Assembly (NCBI RefSeq): GCF_963662255.1
Contig: NC_085052.1
Span: 15,289,151 to 15,353,150 of the forward strand
DNA length: 64,000 nucleotides
Direction: 5' to 3'
From: Cinclus cinclus
Lineage: Eukaryota > Chordata > Aves > Passeriformes > Cinclidae
Shown here in pieces: positions 1 through 15,300 of this stretch; within the stretch, counting starts at the first letter, position 1, and each line of letters begins with the position of its first letter. The notes beneath the pieces are model-generated. The model searched no databases, was not told the origin of the DNA, and was given only the letters and a program-made list of their open reading frames with translations. A program made the position numbers and the translations under genes.

Positions 1-102
1 GGACTGCCAGGAAAATCTTCGTGCCCGCAGCGCTGCTGCCAGAGTTAGAGAGAAACCTGCCGCCTCTCCTCTCTCTTCCTGGTGATCACCTGGAGAGGAG
101 AG
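1..102 (+). other. DUSP11: Possible 5' non-coding exon of DUSP11
   Basis: A pyrimidine-rich stretch with no ATG ends in AG followed by GTGAGT at 103, a strong donor. Two acceptors could receive it ahead of the ATG at 354: CTGCAG ending at 305 and TTTCAG ending at 352. This reading as 5' UTR is inferred from splice signals only. The transcription start could lie left of the window. Confidence 0.4.
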
Positions 103-353
103 GTGAGTTGTCTTTCCCTCTTGCCATGCTGTAGCAGTAGAGGAATAGGCTACCTTGCAAGGTGCAGAACTTGTTCAGGACAGCTTCAAGCCCCAGCTCG
201 CTGCTTGGTTTGTTCTATTTGAGACTCAGCCCTGTGCAAAGGCCCACTGATGGAGAAAGAGATTTGCACCGTGTTAACCGCGCGGTTCTCTCTCCTTTGC
301 TGCAGTGCCCACTTTCACCGCTGCCTCCTGCTCTGCCTGCTCCTGCTTTCAGC

Positions 354-382
354 ATGGTAAAGAAGAATACTATCCCTGATGG
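354..382 (+). CDS. DUSP11: DUSP11 coding exon 1 (start codon)
   Basis: Encodes MVKKNTIPD plus GG of a split Gly codon, followed by the donor GTAAGT. Joining to 6072 gives IPDGWRSLTPVGQPIPGTRF, which lines up with the conserved IPERW..LPVGQ..PGTRF block of human DUSP11. The frame is open for 64 codons upstream of this ATG, but that stretch looks like intron or UTR. Confidence 0.75.
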
Positions 383-3300
383 GTAAGTATCCCTCACACT
401 AAGCAAGAGGCAGGAGCGGGCATCCCACAGAGAGGGGCACTGACTGCCTCAGGCGCTTTCTTGCCTCAAGCATCCACACCACCTACAGACAGGTAAGGTA
501 GGTATCTTCTCCAAGACAGGAACAGCGCAGCCATTCATTCTCCAGGTGAGTATAATGCTCCAGCCTGTCCATGAGCACTTCTCCTTCATTGGCCACACAC
601 ATTGGCCACTTCTTCCTAATCTTTTTACCCCAAGTGTATGTTTACTGGGGAAATGGGAGAGTAGTCCATGCTCCTGACTGCTCATGTGTTTGCTGCTAGG
701 AATGGCGGAAGAGTTGATAAGATGGGAGCAGGTGGTTGCATGCATAAGATCAAGGAATATTTTTGTGAATTCAGATCCAGAAACATCCCGTGTTTTTGTT
801 TCTGACAAGAGGACGACAGAAATGTATCAGCAAAAATAATCCCAACTTAACCCAAATGCCCTATACAGGCTTTCTGATGACTTGATTGGGAGTACATATG
901 TGGACCACAGGATGACATATTTAGAACAGACACAGTTCTACAGCTCTAATAAAGCATAAAAAAGAAGTCTGAGTTAAGAGTGTTAACCCATGTGTTCTTG
1001 ATGACACATGTGATGTCTTGATGTGTTCTTGATCAACACAAAGTTTTTGGATAGGAGGATATGCTGAGATATAAGGGCACACAGTAATTTGCAGTTTATA
1101 CATTATTTGAGGAAAAAAATACATTATACTGGTTTCAGGGGGAGGGTTAAATTGCTTTACTACGAGCATTCTTAAGAGGACCAATAAGATACAAAAAACA
1201 TGCATTCCTGTAATACTTGTTAGTCTAACAGCAGTAAATAGAAACAAAAGATTAACAGAATTTAAAAAATAAAGAAGCTGAATTCTTTTCAAGACAGACA
1301 AACTCAGGGATTAAAATGATAATAAACTTTAATAAAAACTGTGTAAGCATGTCTTTCTCTCAAAATTTCCATTTCAGTTACATGTTGGATAAAAGTCAGC
1401 TAAAGTGGGTTAGTTTTTTTAAGCAGTGATTTAGAAATCTGAAAATCATTGTCCTTGTTTTCTTCATCCTTGGAAATTGCTACTAAAACTTTGAGAATCA
1501 GGTGCTCATTTCTCTGTTCTTATCTCCTCCTTGCATTTGTGCTAGAGAAGCTTTCTGGTTACATGGATTTCTTAAGTATGGAAGAATCAGTGGACTGTAC
1601 TTTCGACTTGTACAATTGGAAATTAATACCTTTCAGGGGGAGAAACAGCTGCTGTCAAGTATTTAGTTATAATGTTAGTATTCTGACGAAGTGCCCGATA
1701 CTGAAGTGCTTTCAACTTCTCTAGATAGTTTTTATACTGCTAAGAAATGCAGCTAGACATCCATAGTAACAGGGGCTTGGCAGTAAAGAAGTTGAAGGCA
1801 TTGTCAGCCCCTCAGTCTCATGCATCAGGGTGTGGATGTCACCCTTGTGCTAGCACAGCATCTTGTTCTTCACTGTCAATTCAGTAAGCCAGGAGGACAT
1901 AGAAGTGAACCCCAGAAGGTACTTAAGAAAGGTAGTTTGACATGCAGTTTTCTGTCCCCAGAAATAGGTGTTGGCAGAAGTGAGATTCTGGTACCCTGGA
2001 GTATAAGGAGAAGCCCAGACAGTGCAGACTGTGGAAGTACAACATCAATTGCCATGTTGCAATACTCTTAACAATAGCAATACTCTTAACAATAACTCTT
2101 CTGGTTTAATGGTACTGCAAGAGATGAGGAAAGTGACACTACATACTGGCATGTTTGAAGATTGTCTTCCTGTTAGTGCCTCAATACTTAACACTTTTAA
2201 TTCAAACGATACAATAAATTGGAGGTTTCAGTGAAGGGGGTAGGAATAGTGCAACAAGAAACAGTGAACCTTTTTGTAGGACAAGGGGTAATGAGTTTAA
2301 AATTGAAGAGGTTTACATCAGATATAAAGAAGAATTTTTTCACTATCAGGATGGTGATGCACAGGAATGGGTTGCCCAGAGAAGTTCTGGGTGCCCTTCC
2401 CTGCCAGTGTTTTCAGGGCTGGTTTGATGGGTCTTTGAGCAACCTGCTCTAATGGAAGGTGTCCCTGCCTGTGTCAGGAGAGTTGGAACTATATGATGCT
2501 TAAGGCTTTTTCCAGCCCAGGCCATTCTGTGATGAAGACAAATATTTCTCTTTTTTAATGTCTTGGAGAGGAGCTATGGTATAGTGTCCATTGCAGTCTC
2601 AAACCTACAAAGCATTGCTGGTGAAGTAATTTTGTAGCAAAATGAGACATCAGTAGAAAAGAGGGGTTCAAGTAATCCCTTGCACTGCAGTTTCCACGTG
2701 GAGTCAAGTTCTGGTTCATCACAGTACCTGAAATGGTTTTATCCTTCAGTCCAAGCTGCATAACAAGTAATAAAATACTATGGTGTTTTTATACATTTAC
2801 ACTCATTTGTGCTTCAGCATCCAAAATCCTGCTGTGGGTATAATTACATAAACTCCAGTTCAGTTCTGAAGAGCATCTGCACAAATACCACCTTCTGGCA
2901 TGTTTCCCTTGAATAATATAAAAAATACTGAGTGGGATCTTTTTGTTAGAAGGGCAAAGCTGCAATTTTTTTGCCCATGTGCTATAAATGTGCTTCTTTA
3001 ACTGAATTTTTCTTGTCCAGACTTAAAGTATCAGCATTTTCATTTAGCCAGGAATATTAAATACTGTGGCATTGTGCATGTTCAACAGTGAGTGAGAGAG
3101 AAGGATGACATTTTATTTGTAAACATGTTCCCTATCATCAGTTTTGAATGTGGTGTCTCTAGAGGTATGGAAGTCACTTGGAAAATCAGGCTACGTGTAT
3201 ATCATGCAGTATCAGTAGCCAAAAAAAAAAGAAAAGACATTCCAAGTAGTATCTTCTAAATGGTCTTGCTGGAGGTGACAGTATTGCAGTAGTTGTTAAA

Positions 3301-6300
3301 GTAAATCTTACTATGAATCGGTTCTAAACCAGAAAATTTTACTGGAAATTAAAGCTTCCGTATGACCTTAACAATATTAATGTTAAAATAAATTATGAGA
3401 AAAAAACACTTGTTCCACATCTGGCTCTATTAAAACTTTAAAAGCAAAGCAGATAAAACACACAGCTGGATGTAATCCATAATCAGTTTCTTCATGCCCA
3501 GCTTGTTTTTCATTGACGCCTCTCTAGCTCTTAGTCAGTGGTACAGGGATGATGGTGCCAAGTCTTGTGATAACAACTCTGACTCCTGCCTTTCTTCCTT
3601 CCACTCACTTTCAAGCAGGATACAAATCACGTGTCACAAGTCTCATTCAAACTTTGCTAAAATGCTTAGTTAAATTTTTGTTCCTGTAATTCCTGTTTAT
3701 GTGACTTCCTGCAGCTTGTCTTTGATCACTTCTGCCTTTATGTATACTTGTTCTGTAAGAGTTTGACTTCTTTAGTCCAGGCCATTTTTAATTCCCAGCC
3801 ATGTTCCTTTGTTGACAACAGAACAAATGTGAATTTATTTCCTTAGCTAATCTTTGGTTAATTTCAGTCTGCTGGTTATGTTTTTAGTTCTGCAGCAGTA
3901 TGCTGAAATTTCGTCTTAAAATACCATTTTAAAGATGACATGGAACACATACCCTTTATATTTTTGATGAAAAGTGCCTTCTGCTCATTTTCTACCATAG
4001 AGCTGTCAGCAGCTTTTGAGTTTCTTGCTGATTGTGCAGATTTTTTTTTTTTTCCGAGAGGATTTAAATGGCTTTAAATACAAGAGAATAAACCTCCCAA
4101 GTTTATTAAGGTCTGACAACAAACTGGGTAATCCTGGGGTATTGTTCTGTAAATCCCCTAATAAAAAAAAAAAACTTTAGAATTTTTACAAAGCCTTTTT
4201 TACATTGTTAACTACAGAAAATAAGATTTTAAAGCCCTTTTTTGATACTTTGTTTTTGATTTCTAAATACTCCTATCTATGATAATTATGGTTTATTTCC
4301 ACTCATAGTCCCAAGAGAAAGCAGGTTAAAACAGCACTGAATTTATGATCTTAATCGATTCATGTACAATTTACATCTCTTTAGCAGGAGTAAATGGAGC
4401 ATAGTCTCAGATTTTTATGTTTTCATACTTGACAGCAAGCATAAAACTACCAGACTCCAGAGTTTACAAACTTGAAAATTCACTTGGGAAAACTTACCCT
4501 GCAAAAAAATTTAGAATTTAGTAAAAGGTTTTATTTGAAACAGCTCTCAGTGATCTCATCTCTAGCTTGCCCTTACGCTTTCTCACCTTGTATCTCTTAC
4601 AGACCAACTGTTTGCACCAGCCTTCCTAATGATGAGTTGTTGTTACTGCTTTGTTGCTTCCTTTGTTGTCCATTAAACTAAGCACCTGCGTGTCTGCACT
4701 GTGAGCCTTGATCTGTTCTTTGCCTCACGATGAAGATAACAGAGAGAAGTTAATGCTAAAGACATGGCTGTAGGAGATTGTTACATGATTGCTTAATATC
4801 AAATACGCTTAGGTCTCCCTGCTTTGTGTTTCCTTCGTTACTTCCAAGCATCTCTGAATGGTGATACTGTTATTTATGTGCTATGAGAGAAATAATTATA
4901 GATATTTAATTGAGAAGTTTTTCTAGCCAACTTCTAGTTCTTTTATGGTCCTATATGGGAACTGTGAACAAAGCCAAGTACTCAGTGGTTAGAATATTTT
5001 AAAATTAATTATTCAGTTTATTTTATTAAATGGTATAATTTTATGAACATCAGAAAGGAATCTAGAAGCTGTTGGATGCTCCCTTCAAAGGGAGAGATTA
5101 ATTTAAGCATTAATTCAGAAAATTGCAAGGGAATGGACACCAGTCTTAACAAAGCTAGTGGAAATGGTTTGTAATTTAATAGTTGAGGTATTGGCCAAAA
5201 ATAGAAAAAGTCTGTGTAGATTTTAAGTCATCCAGCTGCACCCTGTTAGGTTATGGAGATAAATTCCACTTGCAGAAGAAGAAATAGCAGTTCTAAATTT
5301 AGTAAGTTACCTCTTTGAAGGTAAAATTGATCTGCTGATTAACTGGTTTTCCTCTTCAGATAATGCTTTTCATCCTTTTTTTAAAAATTGAAATCTCTGA
5401 AATACATACTGAGAGCATTTTCAGTACAATGTTGAACTTGTACATACCAGTTCTTTGTGGTTTTGGAGTTACAAGTGTTTAGAGAGCTGTAATGCTCAAG
5501 TCTTCTTATTGGTGATTTGTGGTAGGTTTTGGTGTCATGGAATATCCTCTGTATTTTTCAAAATGGTGAGAGAAAGTTCAATCAAGAGTGTTTCTTTGAA
5601 AAAGAAGCATTATTACAAAGGAAACGTTTTTTGAAAATACAGATTATTTATATTGTAAATGAAATAGACTTTGCATTTCACTGTCAATTAAATGATTGAA
5701 GTGTGCTTGTTGCAGCTTTAAGGTGTTTGATTCAGTCAGGTTGAAAAATGTCCACCGACTCCAATACATTTTTACCTGTTGAACCTTACACATCTGCTTT
5801 GCTTTGTAGTTGGTGCTACTTGTTTGTAAATGTTATCCTGTCATTTTGAGAAGAGGAATTTCTTGGCAGTTGAAGAAGAAGGAAAGAAAAAAAGAGTGTT
5901 TTCAAATATCCTGGTGATACTTTGAAACTGCTTCATGGAATAATTGCAGACTTGGGGATCTAATTGCACTGTATGACAACAGCAATTTTTTATGTGCTTT
6001 GCACTGCAGGTATCTTCTGTTGAATTTTGTAGCTTGAAAATATTTAACAGTGAATATTTCTTTCCTTACAGATGGCGGAGTTTGACGCCAGTTGGGCAGC
6101 CTATACCAGGAACGAGGTTTATTGCATTCAAAGTACCTTTAAAAGGGGTATGTATGAAAGTAACTGCAAATTGGCTGTATTAGATAAACTGCAAAAGTGA
6201 TGAATAGCATGACTATACATGCTAATTTCAAAAAAGTTTTTTAAAAAAATAATTTATTCAGATTTAGGCCTTTCAGCCATCTGTCTTTTTAAAATAATAT

Positions 6301-9300
6301 TCTTTTTTCTTATAATTTTTTGTTATTTTTCATTATATCTGATGTTACTCTTCTTATTTATCTTTTTAAAATAATCAGTCTTCTAAATCAATCAGCATAA
6401 TTAATTTGATCTATATTAAGTAGCCTAAATTCATAATCTTATTTAATATCTTTTCGTGGCTGTTTAAAGAAAATCATTTGGAAGAGCTTATAATGGATAA
6501 CAATCTAGACAATATAAGCCAAAGTATAATTTTATGGAAATTAAGCACTCATTGAAGGATACCAGCCATTGCAGAACTTTGAAAATTATAGATCCAGACT
6601 GGCAATGTCATAAGCAAAAGGCTTCAGTGATCTAGTGGAATGTACTATAGCTAAAAAAGAAGTCTTCATAGATTTCTTCTGTTATACTAATTAATTAGTT
6701 AAAAAGTACTTTTATTAGTATTTCCTTTAGAGTCTTACTAACATAAAGTGCCATCCTAAGCTATTAAATACACTGAGTTAAATCTTTAAATTCTTTGATT
6801 CTAAAATATGTGGAGGTTGTCTTGTTGCGACTGTTCAGTTTTTTAGTGCCTATGCCTTTTTGGAGGCATAGGGCAAATAAGTGTTAATTTATACAGAAGA
6901 GCAAATAGGACAAATTGTGCATAAATTAACTTTTACAAGTCCTTGCTTTAGATACAGAGGAAGTAGAAGTTTCTAAGCACTTAAAGAAAGTACAGTGGCC
7001 TGACATAACAGTAGCAGTTAAAGGGAGATGTTGGGTCTTAGCTTTTGTCTACAGATTGCTCTCTAGTATTCATACACAAAAATTGTGGTTCTTTGGATAT
7101 ATTACTACCCATTATGTTTTCAGTCACCATTCAGTTCAGTTTTGTTAGGAATGACTGAAGTGAAATGCAGGATTTGCTTCCTGCAGCTGCTTTTACAGCT
7201 TTAGGATGATGGTTTGGTTCCTTGGACACCAAGGATCTCATGCTTAACATGTCATGTTCTCCAAAATGTGGATAGATTGTACAGCAGTCGTGTGATTTTC
7301 CACCAAGACTGCCAGTCAACAAATCAAGCTGTGAATATAAAATCCAGTAGAGTTGCAATTGGCTTCTTTGCTCTTGCCACAAGGACCACTCCACATCAGC
7401 ATGTTACTCATTTCCTGTCCCACTGATCTCACTGGGGCGTAGGTCTCTGTTCTGGGAAGTTGTCTTGGCCAGACATAAAGTCTGGTACCCAAGGATGCAA
7501 AATGTGTAACATTTGTCCCTTCAGTTTGTTCAGTCTCAGCTATGCAAGACATAGAAATGACAAGTCTGCCAGAGACCATGTGCTTGAAGGTCATGGATTT
7601 TGTGGCAGAATGCACATAAAATGTGTAACTGGCTACACTGTGATGTCTTTGCAGAGGTGGGCAGTAAATCTGTCTGAAAATGCTGAAGACCTGATTGGTT
7701 ATAGTTTGTTGGAAGTCCTATTATTTATTAAATTGGTGGAACAGACCTCTTAAATACACAGCAGTTTGCTTCTCTGCTTCGTATTAGGAAATTGATGATT
7801 GGTTATTTTGCCCAAAGGAAGACAACATATTTTCAGTATTTGGAGATACAAGGCTGTTGTCTTAGAAGATGTGCTGTTAGTAAAGACCATGTGTTTACGT
7901 GGAAGGATTTTTTTGTTCTTCCTTTCAGATCACCATTATAATGCTAACAGTAATATTGTAGTGTAGTAAGAGCTGGGCAAGTTCTTTCCTATGCCATTAG
8001 GAGGGTTTTTAGAACTGGTTTGGATTTCTCACATTCTGAAAGCTCTATTACACACCTGAACTACTGAATACTCAGCAGGAGTTTTTCAGAAAATTCCAGC
8101 AAGCCTTTCAAAACACAGTTTTTTGTAATGCATTTAACTGTCTACTCAATCAGTATGTTTGGAGATACCTTATTTTTGTAAATTACATTCCTCCTCAGTT
8201 TCTATCATGTCATATAGTAAAAATTCTTTAATGTTCTACCATAGACCTTTTGCAGATTCACCTTTGTCACTTAAGAGTTAAATCCAGTTTCAGATTCTAC
8301 TAAGTCACTACTGAGTAGCAGTGACATAACTGACTCGTTTCATTTTATTTAAACTTCTACAACCTCCACTTTTTTCAGCAATGTACTGGTGTCTGAAATA
8401 CATAGGACCAAATACTTTATCACATCCTTTCTATCCTCCTCCTTTCAGCTCAAGCTTCCTAATCACATACCAGCTTTGATATGACTGCCCTGCTGTTTAT
8501 TCTTTACTTCGTTTTCCTGTCTGTTTCCAGACTCAAGACAAGTGCTTTGCTAGCATTTTACAGTAGAATCTGTACAGTCAAAACAAGGAATGGTTAGTTA
8601 CCCTATAGCATCTTGTGGTTCTAAGAAGTGTGTGGTCTGTGGCTGCCTTCCTTTCCAATAGTTCTGAGTCCAGTCTGCTTGAATTTCTTGTTGACAAAGG
8701 AACTGACAGGTGGTTGAGGCTGCTGCATCTTTTGCCACTGTCTTTATTGGTTCTGGCTGAGCCTGTGTCAAAAGGCTCTCACAATGGACAAGTGCACTGT
8801 TCAGAGAAAATCCAGTCTTGAGTATATGAGGCATTTTCATACCTAAAGTGAAGAACACATTTCAAAAAACTCAGCTACAGTAGGGTGAGTAAACATTTTT
8901 CTCACTGTTTGTCAAATGAAATGAATTATTCATTATCCACCAACACACAGCTTTCTTAGTCACGATATTTATTCTTATTTAATATTCCCCAGTGCTAAAT
9001 GACATGCAAGTACACTCTGTCAAGAGATAAAGGAGGGATAAAAATGTCTGCACAACATTTGTGGGAAGAAAGTTAAACCCTTAGAAATGAACTGTTGTAT
9101 CATAATTTATGTTTTATGTGAAATACACTTTTAGTTTTGAGTTACTGTGCAGGACAAAATTTGTTTGGGGGAAGTAGATTGTAATGTTTTGATTTTTAGT
9201 GTGTATTTGGTTATATAAAAATCACTATATACATGCTCCATTTCTCAGAATTTTTGTGTCTATCAAATTAGAGCTAATTTTAATGTTTGTTAGCATTGTA

Positions 9301-12300
9301 CAAGCAGAAATGCTCATGTTGTCTTACATTTTCATCTAAATAGGAGTACATAAATTTCTGCTTTCTTTTTGGTTCCTCTTACCTGTATAATACATGGATG
9401 TGGTTCTGATAATTAAACACTCTCTTCTAAATATTGATGTTTCGTAGTACTAATTAAAACAGCTGACTATTACAAATGTCTTGTTATTAGAAAGTAAAAA
9501 GAAAATACTTCTTTTCCATTTTCTTTGTAGGCAATTAACCAGAGGCTTACCCCAAGCCAGAAATTTACACCAAAAGATTTAATTGCTGCAATGAAAGCCC
9601 TAAATGTGGAGCTTGGATTAATTATTGATTTAACATACACTACACGATACTATGAAGTTAAGGTAACAAAAGCCTAATAAAAATGTAAAATGGTTACTGC
9701 AACTGTTGTTTTCAAGTGTTTGCACATTTGCTTACCTTGAATTGGAAGGCAAACCATCTAGACTAATTGTAGGTCTCCAATAGAAAATAAATGTTTTATC
9801 ACAGAGGAAATAGCTCATTCTGCCAACTAGTTGCATTTATGGCTTATTAGTATTATGGCAACTCAGAAATGGATGAAGATTTCAGTGTCAGGCACTGCAC
9901 AAAAAGTGCAGAAGAATTATATCCTGTGTCCTGAAGATGTTCTCATTTATTCCTAGGTGGTTCTTTTTACTGATCCTCAGTGGAATCCACCAAGAAGGTG
10001 TACATTTTTAAACTGCTTTATCAATTTAAAAGTTTTTACCTGCATGGTTCAAAAAATTGTGATTAATCAGCCTCCTGTTGAAAAGGAGAATAAATGGCAG
10101 TGTTATAACAGAATGTAAGTCTTTGAATGCACATGGGCTCTAGGCATTAAGGGAGTGAATTTGTGAGTATGTGCATGATTGTGGGTAGGAGGGACAAATA
10201 CTGCTAATAATTGTAAAATGGGTTAGAATGGAATGCCAAGAATCTGCTCCCTTAGGTAATGTGCAGCCTTATTAGCAGGGATAAATAAATCTTATGTAGG
10301 AAGTGTTCCTTGTCTAAGACAGTCTTTAATGTAGAAATGTTACTAGTAGTTTCTGAGAGTGCATCTCTATACAGTTGTGTCAGGACTGCTTTCAGTTTCT
10401 GTTCAGGATTGGAACTACTGGTTTACATTGTGATTATGTTAGGTAATGCTAAAGGTTTCTCATTGTCGCAATACTTCAGTAATTTTTACCATTTGCTTTT
10501 TTTTCTTTTGTTGTTAGGATTTACCTAAAAGTGTGCAGTATAAGAAACTTTATACTGTTGGACTTGAAGTCCCTGATAATGCTACTATCCTACAGTTCAA
10601 AAAGTGGGTCAGAAAATTCCTTTGGGAAAATGCAGGAAATGGTAAATATCAGCATCGTATGCTGTAAAAAACAAAAACTCACCAAAATTTTATTTCAGTA
10701 CTAACTGTGTCATTTACTAATTTCAATATTCAATAAAATTTATGACACCAGGATCTCAGGCTTTCTACAGCACTTTCTGCTTTATTATCATAATAAGATC
10801 CATTATGCAAACCAGTATGTATATTTTTTAAAATCAAAACATGTTTTTTTCAAAAAAGACTGGTAACTTGAATGCCCTTCCTAATAGTGTTACATTTGTG
10901 TTATGTGTCAAAGTAAGTGCAGCAAGGCCTTCCTCTGTCTGACCCAAATTGTTTACCATCAGCTGAGTGTTGTAGCTGCTAGCCCTTGATGGATGTTTTA
11001 AATAGCACTGGGTCTCTGATGGCACTGGGCACTGATATGTGTGAGCAGCTTCAGTCCATTTTGCCTGATGTAGTTTTTTTTTTTTAATTTAAGAGTCTCC
11101 ATTATTCCCCTCAGATCTGAACAGTTCTTGAAAATCTGATTCCAGACCCAGCGTCAGTGTTTCCACAGTGTGGCTGTGCTGCTGTTTCAGTGTCTATGCA
11201 ACAGGACAGCTCTTGCTAAGATTGGATAAGTTGCTTTTTGTGAAAATAAATTAGTGTGTATTTTGCCACAGTGTGTGTGTAGCTTTAAACTTCTCACTTC
11301 TTTGGGTAGTGATTCTTTATAGGCAGATTTTACCTGATTGTTTATCCAATAATTGTGGACCATTTTTTCAGGCCTTTTCATGATATTTGCTGTGGTTCCT
11401 TTGGCATTTTCTTTGAGAAAGTAGAGATATTAACTGCCCAAGTGTATACAGTTTTTACTGCAAAGCGTAACCACGGTCTTGCTGTGGGTGATCAACTGAT
11501 TTGTGAAGAAGTTCTGACCTAAATTTCAGGTATGAGAACCTGAATTAGAACTAATGGGAAAAGGAAAAAGTATAAGAAAGCCTTTGTCCTTGCTCAGGAA
11601 GTTAGTTTGTACATTCTTCCTTTGCTCTTTTTTTGGCTTAAGGAAATTACCTGGTGATTATTAGTTTTCTTTTGGTTTGGATCTAGTGGTTTCTTTTGTG
11701 TGACAAAGAATAGTCTGTATCTGAATCTGATCTTGAGAGAATCAATTTGTGGTTTGTTACTGCATGTTGACCTGCAGTTACAGCTCATAAGGGCATTTTG
11801 ACAGAGATTATGTAACTTCTGACTTAGGAGAACATTACTTCTTGAAATTTGGCCTCTGTTTAGATAATCCCTAAAATATCTCAGGATTCTTTGTACAAAT
11901 ACTTCCTGAGAAGGTGGGTCTTTTTTAGTGTTTGAGTTGTTAGGACATCAGTTTATAATGAACTTAGGTGGCAATTTGACTATTGTGATCTGTGGCAAAC
12001 ACTTATATTTTGTCTCAGTTATATTTTATGTCATTCACAAGTTTATCAATGTCCTGTTTCAAAGACCATCTGTCAGTACTGCATTTGCCAAAACTTTGTT
12101 CTTCTGATGAGGATCATTTTTATTCTAAAATCTGGCCTAAAACTCTTAATCAGTTATACATTTATTCTTTTGCCTCTTAAGTATCATTCTTCTCTGTCCC
12201 CACTATTACATTCAGTATCTCAGGTTTGATTTTACACACTGAGACAAGCTTCCTTCTTTTATGGCCATCATAGTAGCCCTTTCTATATATACGTATTGAA

Positions 12301-15300
12301 CTTGTTCATTTTTCATTACATTTCTATATGAATATAAATAGTCTGGATGGGGTTTTACTAGAATTTCCCTATTTCTGTTGAAAATCTCTCATGTGAAACA
12401 CCCTAGCAATAGTAAGTTATTCTGCCTTTTAGCTGTTGGCCAATTAGTAAAATCTTTTTATAAAAGAAAAGATTTCTGTAGAGATTACTGGTCTTTTTTT
12501 CCTCCATGTATTTTATACTCCTAAGCATTTTGTACTTTCAAGTGCATTATGTGTAAGTTAAGTTCCTCAGTTCTGCATTTGCTTGTTGAGATTTGCTTTC
12601 AAACCCATATTTTATTCTTTTTCTCCTGTTACTGAAGTGGCTGAGGCTAGGTGCTTTCCCTGCTATCATTCTTTCTTTCTTTCTACATTCTGCAGGATCA
12701 ATCTCAGCCATCACAGATTTGGAAGTAGTGAGCTAACAGCTTCTAGAGATTCAGAATGGAGAGGCCATTGTTAGGATGTGTCTCTTGTTTTGCAGGCATG
12801 ACAGTGGAATTTGTAAATTGCAAGCATTATTTATCATTACTTTGTTAGAAAAGCAGAGGTTTTTTTATTGTGCTAGCTTTCTATTAATTTCACTTTCTGA
12901 ACTATTAAAGAGTCTTTCCTTTTTTTTGATAGAGAAACTCATTGGTGTGCACTGTACTAACGGAATTAATAGAACTGGCTACCTTATATGTAGGTAAGGC
13001 TGTATGAAAGCAGGAATTATTCTTCACAAAAAGTAGCATCTTTATATTACTCTGTATTCCTTTTGGGACAATAACATAGTCATATTTTTCTTCAGGTATC
13101 TTATAGATGTTGAAGGCTGGGATCCAGAGACAGCAATTCAGGGTAGGTATATAGTGTGAACTAAGGCACAGGTTGTACTTCACAATTGCTAAAAACTCAC
13201 AAGTACTACAATTCTATTTTAATATCTTTTCAGTAATTTCATGTGCTGGCTTATGTAGAAGATTTTATAGCTGACTGTTGATTCTGTTCCAGGCAGGACT
13301 TGAGCAATAGCAAATTGACAGCATAGGCCTATGTTTTAGCTGCCTTTTTTATTTTTCTTTTTTTTTAACTTGAAAGAGTTTTCAGTCAGTTTGCTACCAC
13401 TACTAGTTTCAGGGGATTTTAAAAAAATGCTGCAATGATGCCAGCTTGCTGAAATATTTAATACCAAGTTAGTGTTGTTTCAAATTCAGCATCTCATGGG
13501 GAACAGAAACTTGGCTTTCACATTTTCATGGCTCAGTTTGACCACATTTCATGAGGCTGTATTTTTTCCCTTTAGCTTTTGGTGATGCCAGAGGTCATCG
13601 CATGGATGGCCTCGTGTATCTCACAGATCTCAGGACACAGCCAATGCGAAGGTAAGCAAAAGTTTTGTCATGTGCTTAAGATTTCCCAGCATGTCTCTGG
13701 GTGTTTTTAGAAGTTCACTTCCAGTCCTAAGCCAAAATTAATTCCCTCTTAAACCTTTAATATGAAACTACATAGATGTAAAATATGTGTAGTTGTTTGT
13801 GTATTCTCAGGTAAGTGATGTGAAGTGCAGTGTACTTTGTTCATCTTTTGAATGTGTGTGGTTCAAAAGATCATTTTTAATCTGTCAGCTACTACTGAAC
13901 ATTGTTGTGCTTTTATCATACTGTGACAAGTGTATTGAGTCTGTGTTCTCTCAGAAGCTGAAAGGAGTCACTGCAAAGATGTCTTTGTAAGCTCTGTGAT
14001 CTGCCTGCTGTTGTTGGCACTGTAGAACAAGTTTAAAAAAATAGAGCAGTTTTAAGAATAAAGAAAGTGGGAAAGTGGAACATTGTTCTCATCCCCTCTG
14101 TTCATAGTCATTATATTTGTGATGTTTTAAGATTGTTATGCTTATCATCTTCTCCTAAGAACAGCCACCCTTTACGTCTTCCTAAGGTATTTGTGCCAAT
14201 TATGCCTTGTAGCACTAAATTGATTTTAAAATTAATACCTGAGTGATTTGTTTCTTTCTAGATGAATTTAAGGTCCTTTGTTTTGCTCTTGTCATTGCTT
14301 CATAATCTGTGCAGGATTAAGTTGGACTCATGTCAGATTTTTAAAAATAAATTTACAAGATTAATATTTTCTAAGTTGAATGTAAGTTTCACTTAACATA
14401 AAATTTCTGTCATTCAAAACCAAAGAATATTGTGGGAGTGGGTTTTTCCACTGTCAGTAGTATTCTTTAAAAAAGGAAGCTTAAGTGAGATTTTTTTTCC
14501 CTCCTAGTAACCTTGGAATGGATGTATGGGATGCAGATGAAGACATTATCCCACCACCACATGCGATGGAAGGATCTGTAGAGCGGTTCCCAAATGAAGA
14601 TTTTCAGGGGTAATAGGCTGAAAAATGGAATTGAAAACAAAAGAAAAAAACAGCCAACCAAAAAAACCCAAAACAAAACACAAGGGAAAAGAAATATTTC
14701 TTATTGAAAATACCATAGATACCCAAAAGAGATGTTGTTAATGTAGCCTACTCATGTAAAATGCATTTACAGAATTTGACAAAACAGTGACAAGATAAGG
14801 GTAAGAAAGGGAATGTTTGCTGTTAGAAGTCTGTAAGTAATTGATTCATGTGGAAAAATTCAGTTTTACTTTGCCTGTCCTACTTAATTATTCTGCAATA
14901 ATCCGCAGTTACTTTTAATTAATTTTGAATCACTGGTTTTGTCTGTTCAACAGGTGCTGTAGAATTACAACTGAATGTTTGTCACAGCTTCTACTTTAGT
15001 ACTGAGGGTTTTATAATCTTACAGTTTGGATTACTAGTAATTTTGATACCTTCATATTTGCAATGTCTTTCACGTAAATTCTTGGTTAAAAAGTAATTGT
15101 TTTCATTAGTGAATTGTAGCACTTTTAAGTATGATATTCATTACTTCCTAACAGGTCTGGGAAAAGATTAAGAATTTATGATGACCACTCTTACAATGAT
15201 TTGCAAGGACAAATGCAGTTGCGAGATTTTGACTTCATTAATAAGGGGCCTGGACAAAGACGAAGACCATTTCATGACCATCAAACTCAGGATGAATTGA

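Noticed and set aside
162..353. N-terminal extension of DUSP11 from an upstream ATG
   Set aside because: The frame is open, but it runs through two splice acceptors and a likely intron. The family block begins at the 354 start, and nothing upstream resembles the family.
921..1301. 126-codon minus-strand frame in DUSP11 intron 1
   Set aside because: Leu/Phe-rich translation of AT-rich DNA with no domain, no splice context and no family resemblance.
7130..7753. Overlapping 70-99 codon frames on both strands in DUSP11 intron 2
   Set aside because: No exon-like borders and no recognisable protein. Better explained as a worn repeat or chance.
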